Of a stretch of DNA of 22,154 nucleotides, positions 1-7,072 are shown in pieces. Numbering within the stretch: the stretch's first letter is position 1; each line of letters opens with the position of its first letter. The stretch spans positions 1 to 22,154 of the forward strand of contig JBDTNL010000066.1 of NCBI GenBank assembly GCA_039933785.1. The letters are read 5' to 3'. The notes beneath the pieces were generated by a model that did not search any database, was not told the DNA's origin, and saw nothing but the letters and a program-made list of their open reading frames with translations. The DNA is from JBDTNL01 sp039933785 (lineage in GTDB: Bacteria > Acidobacteriota > Thermoanaerobaculia > Multivoradales > JAGPDF01). The position numbers and the translations under genes were made by a program.

Positions 1-160
1 CGATCACGTTGCCGTCGCGGTCGGTGACCAGGGCGTCCAGGAGGACTTCGCTGACGGTCAGGCTCTCGGCGAATTTGGTGGGTGGCTCCTGGGAACGCAG
101 GGAGAGAGGAAATGCGAAGCCGAGCGTGATCAGTAGGGGAATCCATCTGCGATGCGACAT
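1..160 (-). CDS. Exported protein, N-terminal fragment (probably VWFA-related, acidobacterial type)
   Basis: The gene starts at an ATG (complement of 158-160) and runs off the left edge, so only about 53 residues are visible. A good Shine-Dalgarno (GGAGGA) sits 5 to 6 bases upstream. The protein opens MSHRRWIPLLITLGFAFPL, a basic start followed by a hydrophobic stretch, and then LRSQEPP, so it looks like a Sec signal peptide with cleavage near residues 24-27. The next visible segment, VSEVLLDALVTDRDGNVI, resembles the strand that precedes the VWA domain in VWFA-related acidobacterial proteins (usual form 'V.VD..VTD..G..V'). The VWA domain and its metal site lie outside the window, so that assignment is an inference. 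That the start is a real gene is well supported by the signal peptide and ribosome binding site. Confidence 0.6.
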   Translation of the reverse strand, partial: MSHRRWIPLLITLGFAFPLSLRSQEPPTKFAESLTVSEVLLDALVTDRDGNVI

Positions 161-622
161 GGCACATCCTCCGAAACAATGGCCAGGGCGAGGTGCGCGG
201 TTGTTCGCGCGGTCTTGTCGATAGCTCGCGCGCTAGCTGGTGTTGTTCTTGGTATCGAGAGTCGCCCCGCTGACAGTACGAGTATAGGTGACTGCAGGCT
301 GATCGCCTTGAGATTCAAACGCGCGAGCGTGTGTGGTCTTGCCCGCCGCAAAGAGGTGGCGCAATGAGGTGCCAGCCACTTCGGAGACCGCTAGCCTTTC
401 TTCCGCGATAGGGTCCGATGGAGTCCGGTCGTTTTTGGCTGCAAAGGTGCCGCAGGGGCCGTTCTGGGCAAGGTCCGACGCCGAATCGAGACATTCGTTG
501 CTGGCTCGAGCGGCGGCCGTTGCTCGATTTCTCTCGCGGCTGAGCGCAGCTCCGCCTCTCCCGTCGATCGGGAGTGAGCGGGCGTTCGCGGCTTCGTGGA
601 CGGGGTAGTCGAGGTTAGGTTG
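161..622. other. Intergenic region, no gene recognised
   Basis: This 462-bp stretch separates the left-edge gene from the transposase gene. The open frames here on both strands give low-complexity Arg/Ser/Ala-rich translations with no recognisable domain and no convincing ribosome binding site. A TATACT hexamer read on the minus strand (complement of 281-286) could be a -10 box for the gene starting at 160, but no good -35 lies at the right spacing. No clear REP palindrome was found near the end of the transposase gene. Confidence 0.4.
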
Positions 623-1561
623 TCAGGTCGCGAAGCTGACGGCTGGCCCTCGCGCGAATGGCAGTGACGGCGGGAACGAAAACCGCGGGAACTCAGCTGA
701 CGCATCGCCGCTGCGAAGCTTCTCTGATGCCCGCCGGAAGGCCGCAAGGAACGCTCGGTAGGCCTCCCGAAATGCCAAGCGAGCGGCCTTGGATGCTACG
801 TGGATGCGTGGCGCCGGGCTGTGCTTGCTTCGCGAAGGACGGGAGAGTGGATTCTGCCTGCGGACGAACTCTGCGCCTGCCGGCTCGCGTCGCGTCTCAG
901 TCTGGCGAAGACGTGCGTCGGCCTCGATCTCGGCGACGAGGCGGGCGATCGCGCCACGGTATTGCTCTTCCGAGAGATGCTGCCAGCAAGGCAGCGGACT
1001 GAGGGTCACGCAGTAGACAGTCGCGAAGTCGCGAGCCCCGAACTCGAGGCCTTGGCGGCGCGCTTCGAACTCGTTGGTGCGATCGAACCACACTCCTTGC
1101 AGCGGCTTGTTGTGGAGGAGTGCGTCGATGCAATGCACTCCCGGCCACTCACCAGGCGTGAGGACGAGGCCCTCCTTGCAGCCGTGAGCTAGCAGGTACC
1201 GCAGCCTTTCGACCTGCGCAGCAAGCTCGCCGGTGACGGGGATGGCCTGATAACGGCTACTCCAAAACTTCTCGCGGAAGCCATGCAGGCGGCCCGCCTC
1301 CCGCGCTAGGTTCGAGTTGATGAAGCACATCGCCCGCGCCAGCTGCTCGGGGTCGACTGGCGAGCAGAGAAGATGGTAGTGGTTGGAGAGGAAAACAAAT
1401 ACGTGAATCCGCAGGCCGTACAGAGCTTGCGCGCGGCCGAGGACTCCGAGAATGATCTCGCACAGCAGCGGGCTTGGCCGCAGAAGCAGCATCCCCTGCA
1501 GAGTGCGCGTGGTGACCTCGACGAGGTCTCCGGGTTCGAAATAGCGTAGTGGGCGGGCCAT
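623..1561 (-). CDS. Y1 / REP-associated tyrosine transposase (IS200-like fold)
   Basis: The product (312 aa) is a single-strand DNA nuclease/transposase of the HUH Y1 superfamily. The HUH metal motif is visible as SNHYHLL (His61 and His63). The likely catalytic tyrosine is Tyr122 in LRYLLAHGCKEGLV, matching the 'RYIHLNPVRAGLV' helix of RAYT proteins. The fold occupies about residues 1-150. Residues 150-312 form a long basic tail rich in Arg and Ser (RPSRSKHSPAPR), much longer than in IS200 TnpA (about 150 aa) and typical of the large 'transposase' proteins of acidobacterial genomes. The start ATG has only a weak AGG upstream. There is no accompanying tnpB and no recognisable left or right end, so it is probably a solitary domesticated RAYT and not an active IS. 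A tandem repeat and an IS3 remnant lie just upstream of its start. Confidence 0.85.
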   Translation of the reverse strand: MARPLRYFEPGDLVEVTTRTLQGMLLLRPSPLLCEIILGVLGRAQALYGLRIHVFVFLSNHYHLLCSPVDPEQLARAMCFINSNLAREAGRLHGFREKFWSSRYQAIPVTGELAAQVERLRYLLAHGCKEGLVLTPGEWPGVHCIDALLHNKPLQGVWFDRTNEFEARRQGLEFGARDFATVYCVTLSPLPCWQHLSEEQYRGAIARLVAEIEADARLRQTETRREPAGAEFVRRQNPLSRPSRSKHSPAPRIHVASKAARLAFREAYRAFLAAFRRASEKLRSGDASAEFPRFSFPPSLPFARGPAVSFAT

Positions 1562-1647
1562 GACCTAGAAAGACGCATCGGGTGGCTTGAATCTGACGGT
1601 AGGGTCGCAATTTTGTCACCGGAGGGCCGCGCGCTCCGAATCGGGTG

Positions 1648-1705
1648 GCACCTCGGATTGGCAGCACCTCGGATTGCACCTCGGATTGGCAGCACCTCGG
1701 GATTG
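1648..1705. repeat. 28-bp tandem duplication built from a 13-bp motif
   Basis: The motif GCACCTCGGATTG occurs at 1648-1660, 1664-1676 and 1676-1688. A fourth copy with one extra G is at 1692-1705. Start-to-start spacing alternates 16, 12, 16, so the larger unit is 28 bp (1648-1675 repeated at 1676-1703). It is not palindromic and has no spacers. It lies about 90 bp upstream of the transposase start and ends about 12 bp before the IS3-like remnant. It could be a slippage product or a scar of transposition. Confidence 0.85.
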
Positions 1706-1722
1706 GGGGCTCGGAAATTGTG

Positions 1723-1868
1723 GACACCTGGTCTGTCGAAAGCTTTTTCGCGACGCTCAGGCGCGAGCTCTTACACCGCTCGGCATGGAGCACCAGAGCC
1801 GAGGCGCGGGCCGATCGCCCCGGGCCGATCAGCCTGGTGACTTTGAACGCGAGCTGACTGCCGGCTAA
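1723..1868 (+). pseudogene. IS3-family transposase (OrfB) C-terminal remnant
   Basis: Read in the frame starting at 1723, the sequence encodes SVESFFATLRRELLHR followed by STRAEARA, an almost textbook match to the end of the DDE integrase core of IS3-family OrfB (usual form 'NAVAESFFATLKRELVHR..W.TRAEAR', where the second E is the catalytic glutamate). After about 1812 the match continues only in a different frame, as QPGDFERELTAG and then a stop, resembling the 'SPADFE...' C-terminus. The intervening 'YIE.FYNR.R.HS.LGY' part is missing, so there is an internal deletion with a frameshift. The bases after the stop (ACTAACCGTCCACT) resemble the region just inside IS3-family right ends. All upstream transposase sequence is absent. 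This is a dead remnant; IS3 membership is fairly sure, the subgroup is not. Confidence 0.72.
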
Positions 1869-1889
1869 ACTAACCGTCCACTGGAGCGC

Positions 1890-2204
1890 ATGCGAGTCTC
1901 AGACCCACCCCTTTTGGTCTCCGCGATAGGAGCCGTGATGGTCCTTCATTGGATCCTTCAATACCGGCTGTACCGGCGACTTCGGAAGCAGCATCCGGAG
2001 GCATGGGCCGCATTGGGATCGCCCAACATTTCGACGATCGGTTTGTTCTCGCGCTTTTCTTATTTGGGTTTCGTTTGGCTCCGGCGGCGTGGTTCGCTCG
2101 CCGACTCGAAGATAGACAGACAAGCGAATGCCTTGAGGTGTCTCGACGCTCTTGGCTGGACCTTGATAGCACTCTTGGTTTTCCTGCATTTCAAGTCGCC
2201 ATGA
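1890..2204 (+). CDS. Small membrane protein, two predicted helices, function unknown
   Basis: This 104-residue product is not one I can name. It has a hydrophobic segment at the N-terminus (about residues 8-24, LLVSAIGAVMVLHWIL), a charged middle with LRKQHPEAWAALGSP, and a second hydrophobic helix at the C-terminus (about residues 87-101, LGWTLIALLVFLHF). The layout and the 'HPE.W..LGSP' segment are reminiscent of small hypothetical membrane proteins with a cytoplasmic loop between two helices, loosely like the UspB architecture, though I cannot claim homology. The ATG is preceded by GGAG about 4 bases upstream. Base composition looks less GC-rich than the fatty-acid genes to the right, and an IS3 remnant lies directly upstream, so it may sit in an acquired or reshuffled segment. 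Confidence 0.6.
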   Translation: MRVSDPPLLVSAIGAVMVLHWILQYRLYRRLRKQHPEAWAALGSPNISTIGLFSRFSYLGFVWLRRRGSLADSKIDRQANALRCLDALGWTLIALLVFLHFKSP

Positions 2205-2304
2205 AGTGCCAACTGGGGGGTGTCGCCCTTTCCGGTCTACATCGGTCTGGGACATGGCGTGGAAAGCTTAGCCAGGGACACCAAAAATCCGGCGGCAATC
2301 GGAA

Positions 2305-2328
2305 GCCTGACCGGTGAGACCGGCAGGC
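2305..2328 (+). terminator. Strong hairpin downstream of the small membrane protein gene
   Basis: GCCTG-A-CCGGT and ACCGG-CAGGC pair into a 10-bp stem with one bulged A (2310) and a GAG triloop. It lies about 100 bp after the stop at 2204 and about 60 bp beyond the stop of the convergent gene. No T-run follows on either strand, so intrinsic termination is uncertain. Confidence 0.35.
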
Positions 2329-2369
2329 GGTGTCGCTGGAGCGGTCGAGGCCGTCTATTCCACGTGGGC

Positions 2370-2390
2370 GAGGGGCGGTGCGCTCCCCTC
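2370..2390 (-). terminator. Hairpin overlapping the stop codon of the hydratase/dehydrogenase gene
   Basis: GAGGGG (2370-2375) pairs with CCCCTC (2385-2390) around a 9-base loop. On the minus strand it begins within the TGA stop of the fatty-acid oxidation gene. There is no U-tract, so it may simply be a GC-rich 3' hairpin that protects or ends the transcript. Confidence 0.3.
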
Positions 2391-4515
2391 ACCCCCGGTA
2401 AAACCCCCCAGCCTGCGCCGCATCCCGCAGCGCCTGCGACGGCGCGAACCGAGGTCCCATCTCGAGTGCCAACTGCTCGAGCGTGCCCACGATCTCGCGC
2501 AGACCGCGTTCGTCCGCATAGCGGCAAAGTCCGCCACGGAACGGTGGGAAGCCCGTGCCCAGAATCATGGAGAGGTCGAGATCGCCGGGTGTGCGAACGA
2601 TGGCCTCGGCGAGACAGCGGGCCGCCTCGTTCACCATCGGCAGCACCATCCGGTCGACAAGCTTCGCGGGCGGCGTCTGGCCGGGGCGTGGCATCACGCC
2701 GAGCACCGAGTAGATTTCAGAATCGGGCTCGGTGCGGCGGCGGTTTTCATACTTGTAGAAGCCGCGTTGATTCTTCGCACCCAGGCGGCCGCTCTGCACC
2801 ACCTTCTCTTCGTTCGACTTCGGCGGCAGGCGATCACCGAACGCATCGCCTAGGATCACCGCGACCTTGACCGCGACGTCGATCCCGACCTCGTCGACCA
2901 GAGCGATCGGGCCCATCGGCATGCCCCAGTCGAGCATGGTGCGGTCAAGCTCCTCGATCGGGTGGCCGGTCGAGAGCAGGTTGAGCGCCTCCGCCATGTA
3001 GAAGCAGAGCAGCCGATTGACCAGGAAACCCGGTCCGTCCTTGACCACGATCGGCGTTTTGCCGAGCTTGCGCGAGAAGGCGACCACGGTGTTGACCGCG
3101 GTGGCCGAGGTGCGCGGACCGGCGATGACTTCGACCAGCGGCATACGGTGCACGGGATTGAAGAAGTGCATGCCGACGACGCGGCTCGGGTCGCGCGTGT
3201 CCTTGGCGATCAAGTCGATCGACAGCGAGGACGTGTTGGACGCGAGGATCGCCGTCGGCTTGGTGAGGTTCTCGAGCTCGACGAACGTCTTCTGCTTGAT
3301 GTCCAGCCGCTCGACGATCGCTTCGATGACCAGGTCGACGTGCTGCAACCCGTCGAGCACCAGCGTCGGATGGAGCAGCGCCATCTTGGTGGCGGCGGCG
3401 GGCTTGGTCAGCCGACGGCGCTCAACTTGTTTGGCGAAGAGGCTCGCGGCGTGCGCCATTCCGGACGCCAAGGCCGGCGGCGCGATGTCGCGGAGGCGGA
3501 CCGGCGCTCCAGCCTCGTCGGCGATGATCTGCGCGATGCCACCGCCCATGACGCCGGCGCCGAGCACCGCGGTCGATTCCACGGGCAGGGGCTCCGCGCC
3601 CGGCACGCCGGTCGCTTTCTTGGCGTTCTCCATGAGCTGGAAGACGTGCACCAGGTTCTTGCTGATCGCCGACGTCGCGAGCTCACCGATCGCTTTGGCC
3701 TCGGCCGCGAAGCCTGCCTCGGCCCCTTCAGACACGCCGGTCCGCACCACTTCGATGGCGCGAAGCGGCGCCGGATACTGCCCTTTGGTCGCCGCCAGAG
3801 TCTTCTTGGTGGCGGTCTGGAACAGGACACGGCGGCCGAGCGGATTCTTCTCGAGCAGGATCTGCTGCAGGCTCGACTTGCGCGCACGGCGGCCCTTCTG
3901 CCCGATCTTCTCGAAGGCGAAGTTGCGCACGCCGTGGAGGAAGTTGCCGTCCGGCAGCAGCGCATCCGCTAGGCCAAGCCTGAACGCGGTTTTGCTGGGG
4001 ATGGCCTTGCCCGCCAGGATGATGTCGAGCGCCGCGGCGATGCCGATGCGGCGTGGCAGGCGCACGCAGCCGCCCCAACCCGGCAGGATGCCGAGCTTGA
4101 TCTCGGGCAGCCCGATCCGAATGTCCGCTCGATCGCTCGCCACGATGTAGGTGGAGGCGAGCGCGAGCTCGGTGCCGCCGCCGAGACAAGTGCCGCGAAT
4201 CGCCGCGACGGTGGGGAAGGGCAGCGCCTCCCAGGCGGCAAAGATCCGGTGCACTCGGCGCGACGCTTCCTCGGCCTCGGCGGGATCGGTGACGTGCGCG
4301 ATGGCGTCCACATCGGCGCCAGCGATGAAGATGCGCGGTTTGGCGGAGAGCAGGACCAAGCACCCGATGTCCGAGCGCCGGCCGAGGTCGCCGACCAGGC
4401 GTTCGAGTTCGGCCACGGCCTCACGGGTGAATATGTTGGCGCTCTTGCCGGGAAGATCGAAGGTCAGGGTCGCCAGGCGGTCGGGCCCGACATCAAGTCG
4501 AAAGGCTTCGGCCAC
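2389..4515 (-). CDS. fadJ: Fatty acid oxidation multifunctional protein (enoyl-CoA hydratase / 3-hydroxyacyl-CoA dehydrogenase)
   Basis: This 708-residue FadB/FadJ-type alpha subunit hydrates trans-2-enoyl-CoA and oxidises the resulting 3-hydroxyacyl-CoA with NAD+ in cytoplasmic beta-oxidation. Residues 1-200 form the crotonase domain, with an oxyanion-hole segment (FIAGADVDAI, 63-72) and both catalytic glutamates: Glu116 in GGGTELAL and Glu138 in GLPEIKLGILPGWGG. The Rossmann NAD-binding site is LGAGVMGGGIA (318-328). The dehydrogenase His450 and Glu462 sit in GMHFFNPVHRMPLVEV, followed by KDGPGFLVNR and the C-terminal 3HCDH domains. Length and order match full-length FadB/FadJ (about 715-730 aa). 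The start is GTG with GAGAGGA upstream; an in-frame TGA just before it excludes an earlier start. It follows the acyl-CoA ligase gene by 54 bp, so the two are probably co-transcribed. The thiolase partner (FadA/FadI) is not in the window. FadB is the alternative name. Confidence 0.93.
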   Translation of the reverse strand: MAEAFRLDVGPDRLATLTFDLPGKSANIFTREAVAELERLVGDLGRRSDIGCLVLLSAKPRIFIAGADVDAIAHVTDPAEAEEASRRVHRIFAAWEALPFPTVAAIRGTCLGGGTELALASTYIVASDRADIRIGLPEIKLGILPGWGGCVRLPRRIGIAAALDIILAGKAIPSKTAFRLGLADALLPDGNFLHGVRNFAFEKIGQKGRRARKSSLQQILLEKNPLGRRVLFQTATKKTLAATKGQYPAPLRAIEVVRTGVSEGAEAGFAAEAKAIGELATSAISKNLVHVFQLMENAKKATGVPGAEPLPVESTAVLGAGVMGGGIAQIIADEAGAPVRLRDIAPPALASGMAHAASLFAKQVERRRLTKPAAATKMALLHPTLVLDGLQHVDLVIEAIVERLDIKQKTFVELENLTKPTAILASNTSSLSIDLIAKDTRDPSRVVGMHFFNPVHRMPLVEVIAGPRTSATAVNTVVAFSRKLGKTPIVVKDGPGFLVNRLLCFYMAEALNLLSTGHPIEELDRTMLDWGMPMGPIALVDEVGIDVAVKVAVILGDAFGDRLPPKSNEEKVVQSGRLGAKNQRGFYKYENRRRTEPDSEIYSVLGVMPRPGQTPPAKLVDRMVLPMVNEAARCLAEAIVRTPGDLDLSMILGTGFPPFRGGLCRYADERGLREIVGTLEQLALEMGPRFAPSQALRDAAQAGGFYRG

Positions 4516-4569
4516 GGTCGTCCTCTCAGTTGCTGCATTCCCGCGGCTCCATGCCGCAGCGCGGCAAGT

Positions 4570-6351
4570 CTATCCCGCGTCGTTGTCGCGGTACATCTTG
4601 TCGATCGCCTCGGCGTACTTCTGGGTGACCACGCGGCGCTTCACCTTCTGGGTCGGCGTGAGCTCGCCGGTCTCGAGGGTGAATTCCTTGGGCAGCAGCT
4701 CGAAGGTGCGCACCTGCTCATAGCGCGCCAGGCTCTTGTTCACGCCTTCGACGTCGGTCTTGATCATGGCGTGCACGCGCGGATCGGCGATCAGGCTCGC
4801 GTCGTCGCCGCTCGCGCCGTTCTTGCTGCCCCAGGCCCTGAGGGCCTCGAAGTCGGGCACGATCAAGGCGGAGAGGAATTGGCGCTGGTCGCCGATCACC
4901 ACTGCCTGGGCGATCCAGCGGCTGGCCTTGAGACTGTTCTCGATCGGCGCCGGTGCGATGTTCTTGCCGTAGGCGTTGACCAGGATTTCCTTTTTGCGGT
5001 CGGTGATCGCGAGAAAGCCCTCGCTATCGATATTTCCGATGTCGCCGGTATGGAACCAGCCCTCGCTGTCGATCACCTCAGCGGTCGCGGTCGGATTGTT
5101 GTAGTAGCCCTTCATGATATTCGGGCCCTTGGCCAGAATCTCGCCATCGGCGGCGATCCGCAGCGTCACCCCATCGACTGCTCGGCCGACCGTACCCAGC
5201 TTGACCGCACGGCGTGCTCCGACGGTGAGCACCGGCGACGTCTCGGTCAGCCCATAGCCCTCGTAGATCGGCACGCCGGCGCCCCAGAAGAACTCGGCGA
5301 CGTCGCGCCCGAGGGGAGCGCCGCCCGACACCGCGAACTCGAAGCGGCCGCCCAGGCGTTCACGAATCTTTGCGAACACCAGCTTGTCGGCGAGCTTGAG
5401 CTTCAAGCCGAGGAAGCCGGGAGGGCTTTCGCGCTTCAACCGCCACGGCAGCGCCCGCCGGCCGACGCCGTTCGCCCAGGCGAAAATCTTCTGCTTGAGG
5501 CCAGAGCCCTTGGCCACGTTCTCTTGCACCTTGGCGAGGACCTTTTCGTAGACCCGCGGCACCGACACGAAGACTTGTGGCCGGACCTCGGAGAGATTCT
5601 GCGCCACGGTCATTACCGATTCGGCGTAGGCGATGGTGCAGCCCTTGTAGAAATAGATGTAGTCGACCGTGCGCTCGAACGAGTGCGCGAGCGGGAGGAA
5701 GGAGAGCGCCGTGTACTCGCCCTTGATCTCCAGGTTCCGGATCCCGGCCTCGATGTTGGAGGCGATGTTGCCGTGCGTGAGCATCACGCCCTTCGGGTTG
5801 CCGGTGGTGCCGCTGGTGTAGATCAGCGTCGCCAGGTCATCGGGCCGTGCCATGCGCGCCTGGCTTTCGAATTCGTCGGCTGTGGCGCCGTCGCCGGTCG
5901 CGAGCACGCTCTCGAGGGTCGGCGCGTCCTTCATACCCGGCGCGCCGATCACCACAAAGCGCTTCACCAGGGGCATCTCGGAGCGCAGGGCCAGCAGCGA
6001 CTCGAGCCGCTGCGCGCCCTGAACGAAGAGCACCTTGGCGCCGCTGTCGTTGGCCACGTACGCCGCTTGCTCGGGGAGCAGAGTCGGATAGATGGGAACC
6101 AGGGCGGCGCCGGCGCAGAGGCTGGCGAAATCGATCAACGGCCAACTCGGTCCGTTCTCGGCCATCAAGGCCACGCGATCGCCGCGCTCGACGCCCAATC
6201 CCCCCAGAGCCTTGGTTAGTCGATGCACGTCGGCGACGAATTGCCGGGTGGAGATCGAGACGTACTTTCCGTCCACCTTGTGCATCAGCAGCGCGGCCTT
6301 GTCGTGGCCGGCGGCGACCAGGAACAGCTCGGTGAGCGTCTGGATCGGCAT
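4570..6351 (-). CDS. Long-chain acyl-CoA ligase (AMP-binding, FAA1/FadD15-like)
   Basis: This enzyme of about 593 aa activates fatty acids to acyl-CoA through an acyl-adenylate and should feed the downstream beta-oxidation gene. Motifs of the ANL superfamily are all visible: the P-loop YTSGTTGNPKGVM (178-190), GYGLTETSP (365-373), GWFHTGDIG (431-439) and the hinge DRKKEILVNAYGKNIAP (451-467). The A10-type lysine is probably Lys569 in TPTQKVKR. FLPLAHSFERTVDY and FVSVPRVYEK place it in the long-chain COG1022 group and not with acetyl-CoA synthetases. I prefer the ATG at 6351 because a near-perfect GGGAGG lies just upstream. An in-frame start at 6414 would add 21 residues unlike the family. It is first gene of a likely two-gene operon with the hydratase/dehydrogenase. 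There is no transmembrane segment; it is probably cytoplasmic or peripheral at the inner membrane. Confidence 0.92.
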   Translation of the reverse strand: MPIQTLTELFLVAAGHDKAALLMHKVDGKYVSISTRQFVADVHRLTKALGGLGVERGDRVALMAENGPSWPLIDFASLCAGAALVPIYPTLLPEQAAYVANDSGAKVLFVQGAQRLESLLALRSEMPLVKRFVVIGAPGMKDAPTLESVLATGDGATADEFESQARMARPDDLATLIYTSGTTGNPKGVMLTHGNIASNIEAGIRNLEIKGEYTALSFLPLAHSFERTVDYIYFYKGCTIAYAESVMTVAQNLSEVRPQVFVSVPRVYEKVLAKVQENVAKGSGLKQKIFAWANGVGRRALPWRLKRESPPGFLGLKLKLADKLVFAKIRERLGGRFEFAVSGGAPLGRDVAEFFWGAGVPIYEGYGLTETSPVLTVGARRAVKLGTVGRAVDGVTLRIAADGEILAKGPNIMKGYYNNPTATAEVIDSEGWFHTGDIGNIDSEGFLAITDRKKEILVNAYGKNIAPAPIENSLKASRWIAQAVVIGDQRQFLSALIVPDFEALRAWGSKNGASGDDASLIADPRVHAMIKTDVEGVNKSLARYEQVRTFELLPKEFTLETGELTPTQKVKRRVVTQKYAEAIDKMYRDNDAG

Positions 6352-6416
6352 CAACAACCTCCCTTGGCAGGCGTTTCGGGCTTCTCGAGCAGATTCGCTT
6401 GGATGATAACGCAAGG

Positions 6417-6445
6417 TTGACCGCCGCCCGGCGCGGCGATATCCT
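6417..6445 (+). promoter_or_regulatory. Candidate sigma70-type promoter for tRNA-Pro
   Basis: TTGACC (6417-6422) and TATCCT (6440-6445) are separated by exactly 17 bp. Transcription would start near 6452, about 45 bases before the mature tRNA. The match is good by eye but untested, and the lineage may use a different consensus. Confidence 0.45.
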
Positions 6446-6495
6446 GCGCCTTCCGCTGTGCGGCCGAATGACTAGGCCGCGTCAGAAAGCCTGCT

Positions 6496-6574
<79 letters not shown>

Positions 6575-6603
6575 TCCCTGCTTTTCACTGCGAAGGATCG
6601 GGC

Positions 6604-6927
6604 CTATCGCGGGCCGCGATCGCGGTGGCCGCCATCGCGATGACCGCTGTCCCGGGCGGCTCCGGGGCCGTCGCGGCGCTCCATCGGCCGCGCCTCGTTG
6701 ACCACGATCTTCCGCGCCCCGAGGTTGGTCTCGTTGAGCCGCGAGATGGCTTCCTGCGCCTCGGGATCGTTCGCCATCTCCACGAAGCCGAAGCCCTTGG
6801 ACTGATTGGTGAACTTGTCGCTGATCACTTTGGCGCTGACCACTTCGCCCAGTGGTTCGAAGAGCGCGCGCAGCTGGTCCTCGGTGACGGAGAACGGCAG
6901 ATTACCGACGTAGAGCTTTTTGGCCAT
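6604..6927 (-). CDS. RRM-domain RNA-binding protein
   Basis: This 107-residue protein is one RNA recognition motif plus a short basic tail. RNP2 is LYVGNL (residues 5-10) and RNP1 is KGFGFVEM (44-51), with the aromatic residues that stack on RNA (Tyr6, Phe46, Phe48) in place. The domain ends near residue 80 (IVVNEARP). The tail, about residues 83-107, is Arg/Gly/Asp/His-rich with the repeated element GHRDGGHRDRG, like the glycine-rich tails of bacterial and cyanobacterial Rbp proteins. The ATG at 6927 has a GGGAGG ribosome binding site 5 bases upstream; an ORF extension to 7008 lacks RRM-like sequence and is not needed. Members are commonly linked to cold or RNA-stability responses, but nothing here proves that role. 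It converges on the tRNA gene with about 30 bp between them and diverges from the receptor gene. Confidence 0.92.
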   Translation of the reverse strand: MAKKLYVGNLPFSVTEDQLRALFEPLGEVVSAKVISDKFTNQSKGFGFVEMANDPEAQEAISRLNETNLGARKIVVNEARPMERRDGPGAARDSGHRDGGHRDRGPR

Positions 6928-7037
6928 GGGGCCTCCCTCGTTGACGACTCGCGACTCGGAACTTCGGGGTTGTGGGGTAACGATGCACCCTTCGCGCGTG
7001 CCTGTCAACTGGGCCTTCGGTCAGTAGGCGGGGGGCA

Positions 7038-7043
7038 TATACT
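7038..7043 (+). promoter_or_regulatory. Candidate -10 box of the TonB-dependent receptor gene
   Basis: TATACT lies about 30 bases before the receptor start codon in the divergent gap after the RRM gene. No clear -35 is seen at 16 to 18 bp (the region reads CTTCGG), so activation by another factor or an extended -10 is possible. Confidence 0.3.
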
Positions 7044-7072
7044 GCGCCCCAAACCACACCAAGGGAGGCTGT

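Noticed and set aside
1648..1705. Possible CRISPR array
   Set aside because: The units abut with spacing of 12 to 16 bp, there are no unique spacers of about 30 bp and no cas gene nearby.
4249..6219. 656-codon plus-strand frame opposite the acyl-CoA ligase and hydratase genes
   Set aside because: It spans two well-supported minus-strand genes and has no recognisable motif; an antisense shadow of codon bias.
6614..6625. 12-bp palindrome CCGCGATCGCGG containing the HIP1 octamer GCGATCGC
   Set aside because: It lies inside the Arg/Gly-rich codons of the RRM tail, and the octamer also occurs elsewhere in this GC-rich window, so it is not a special signal here.
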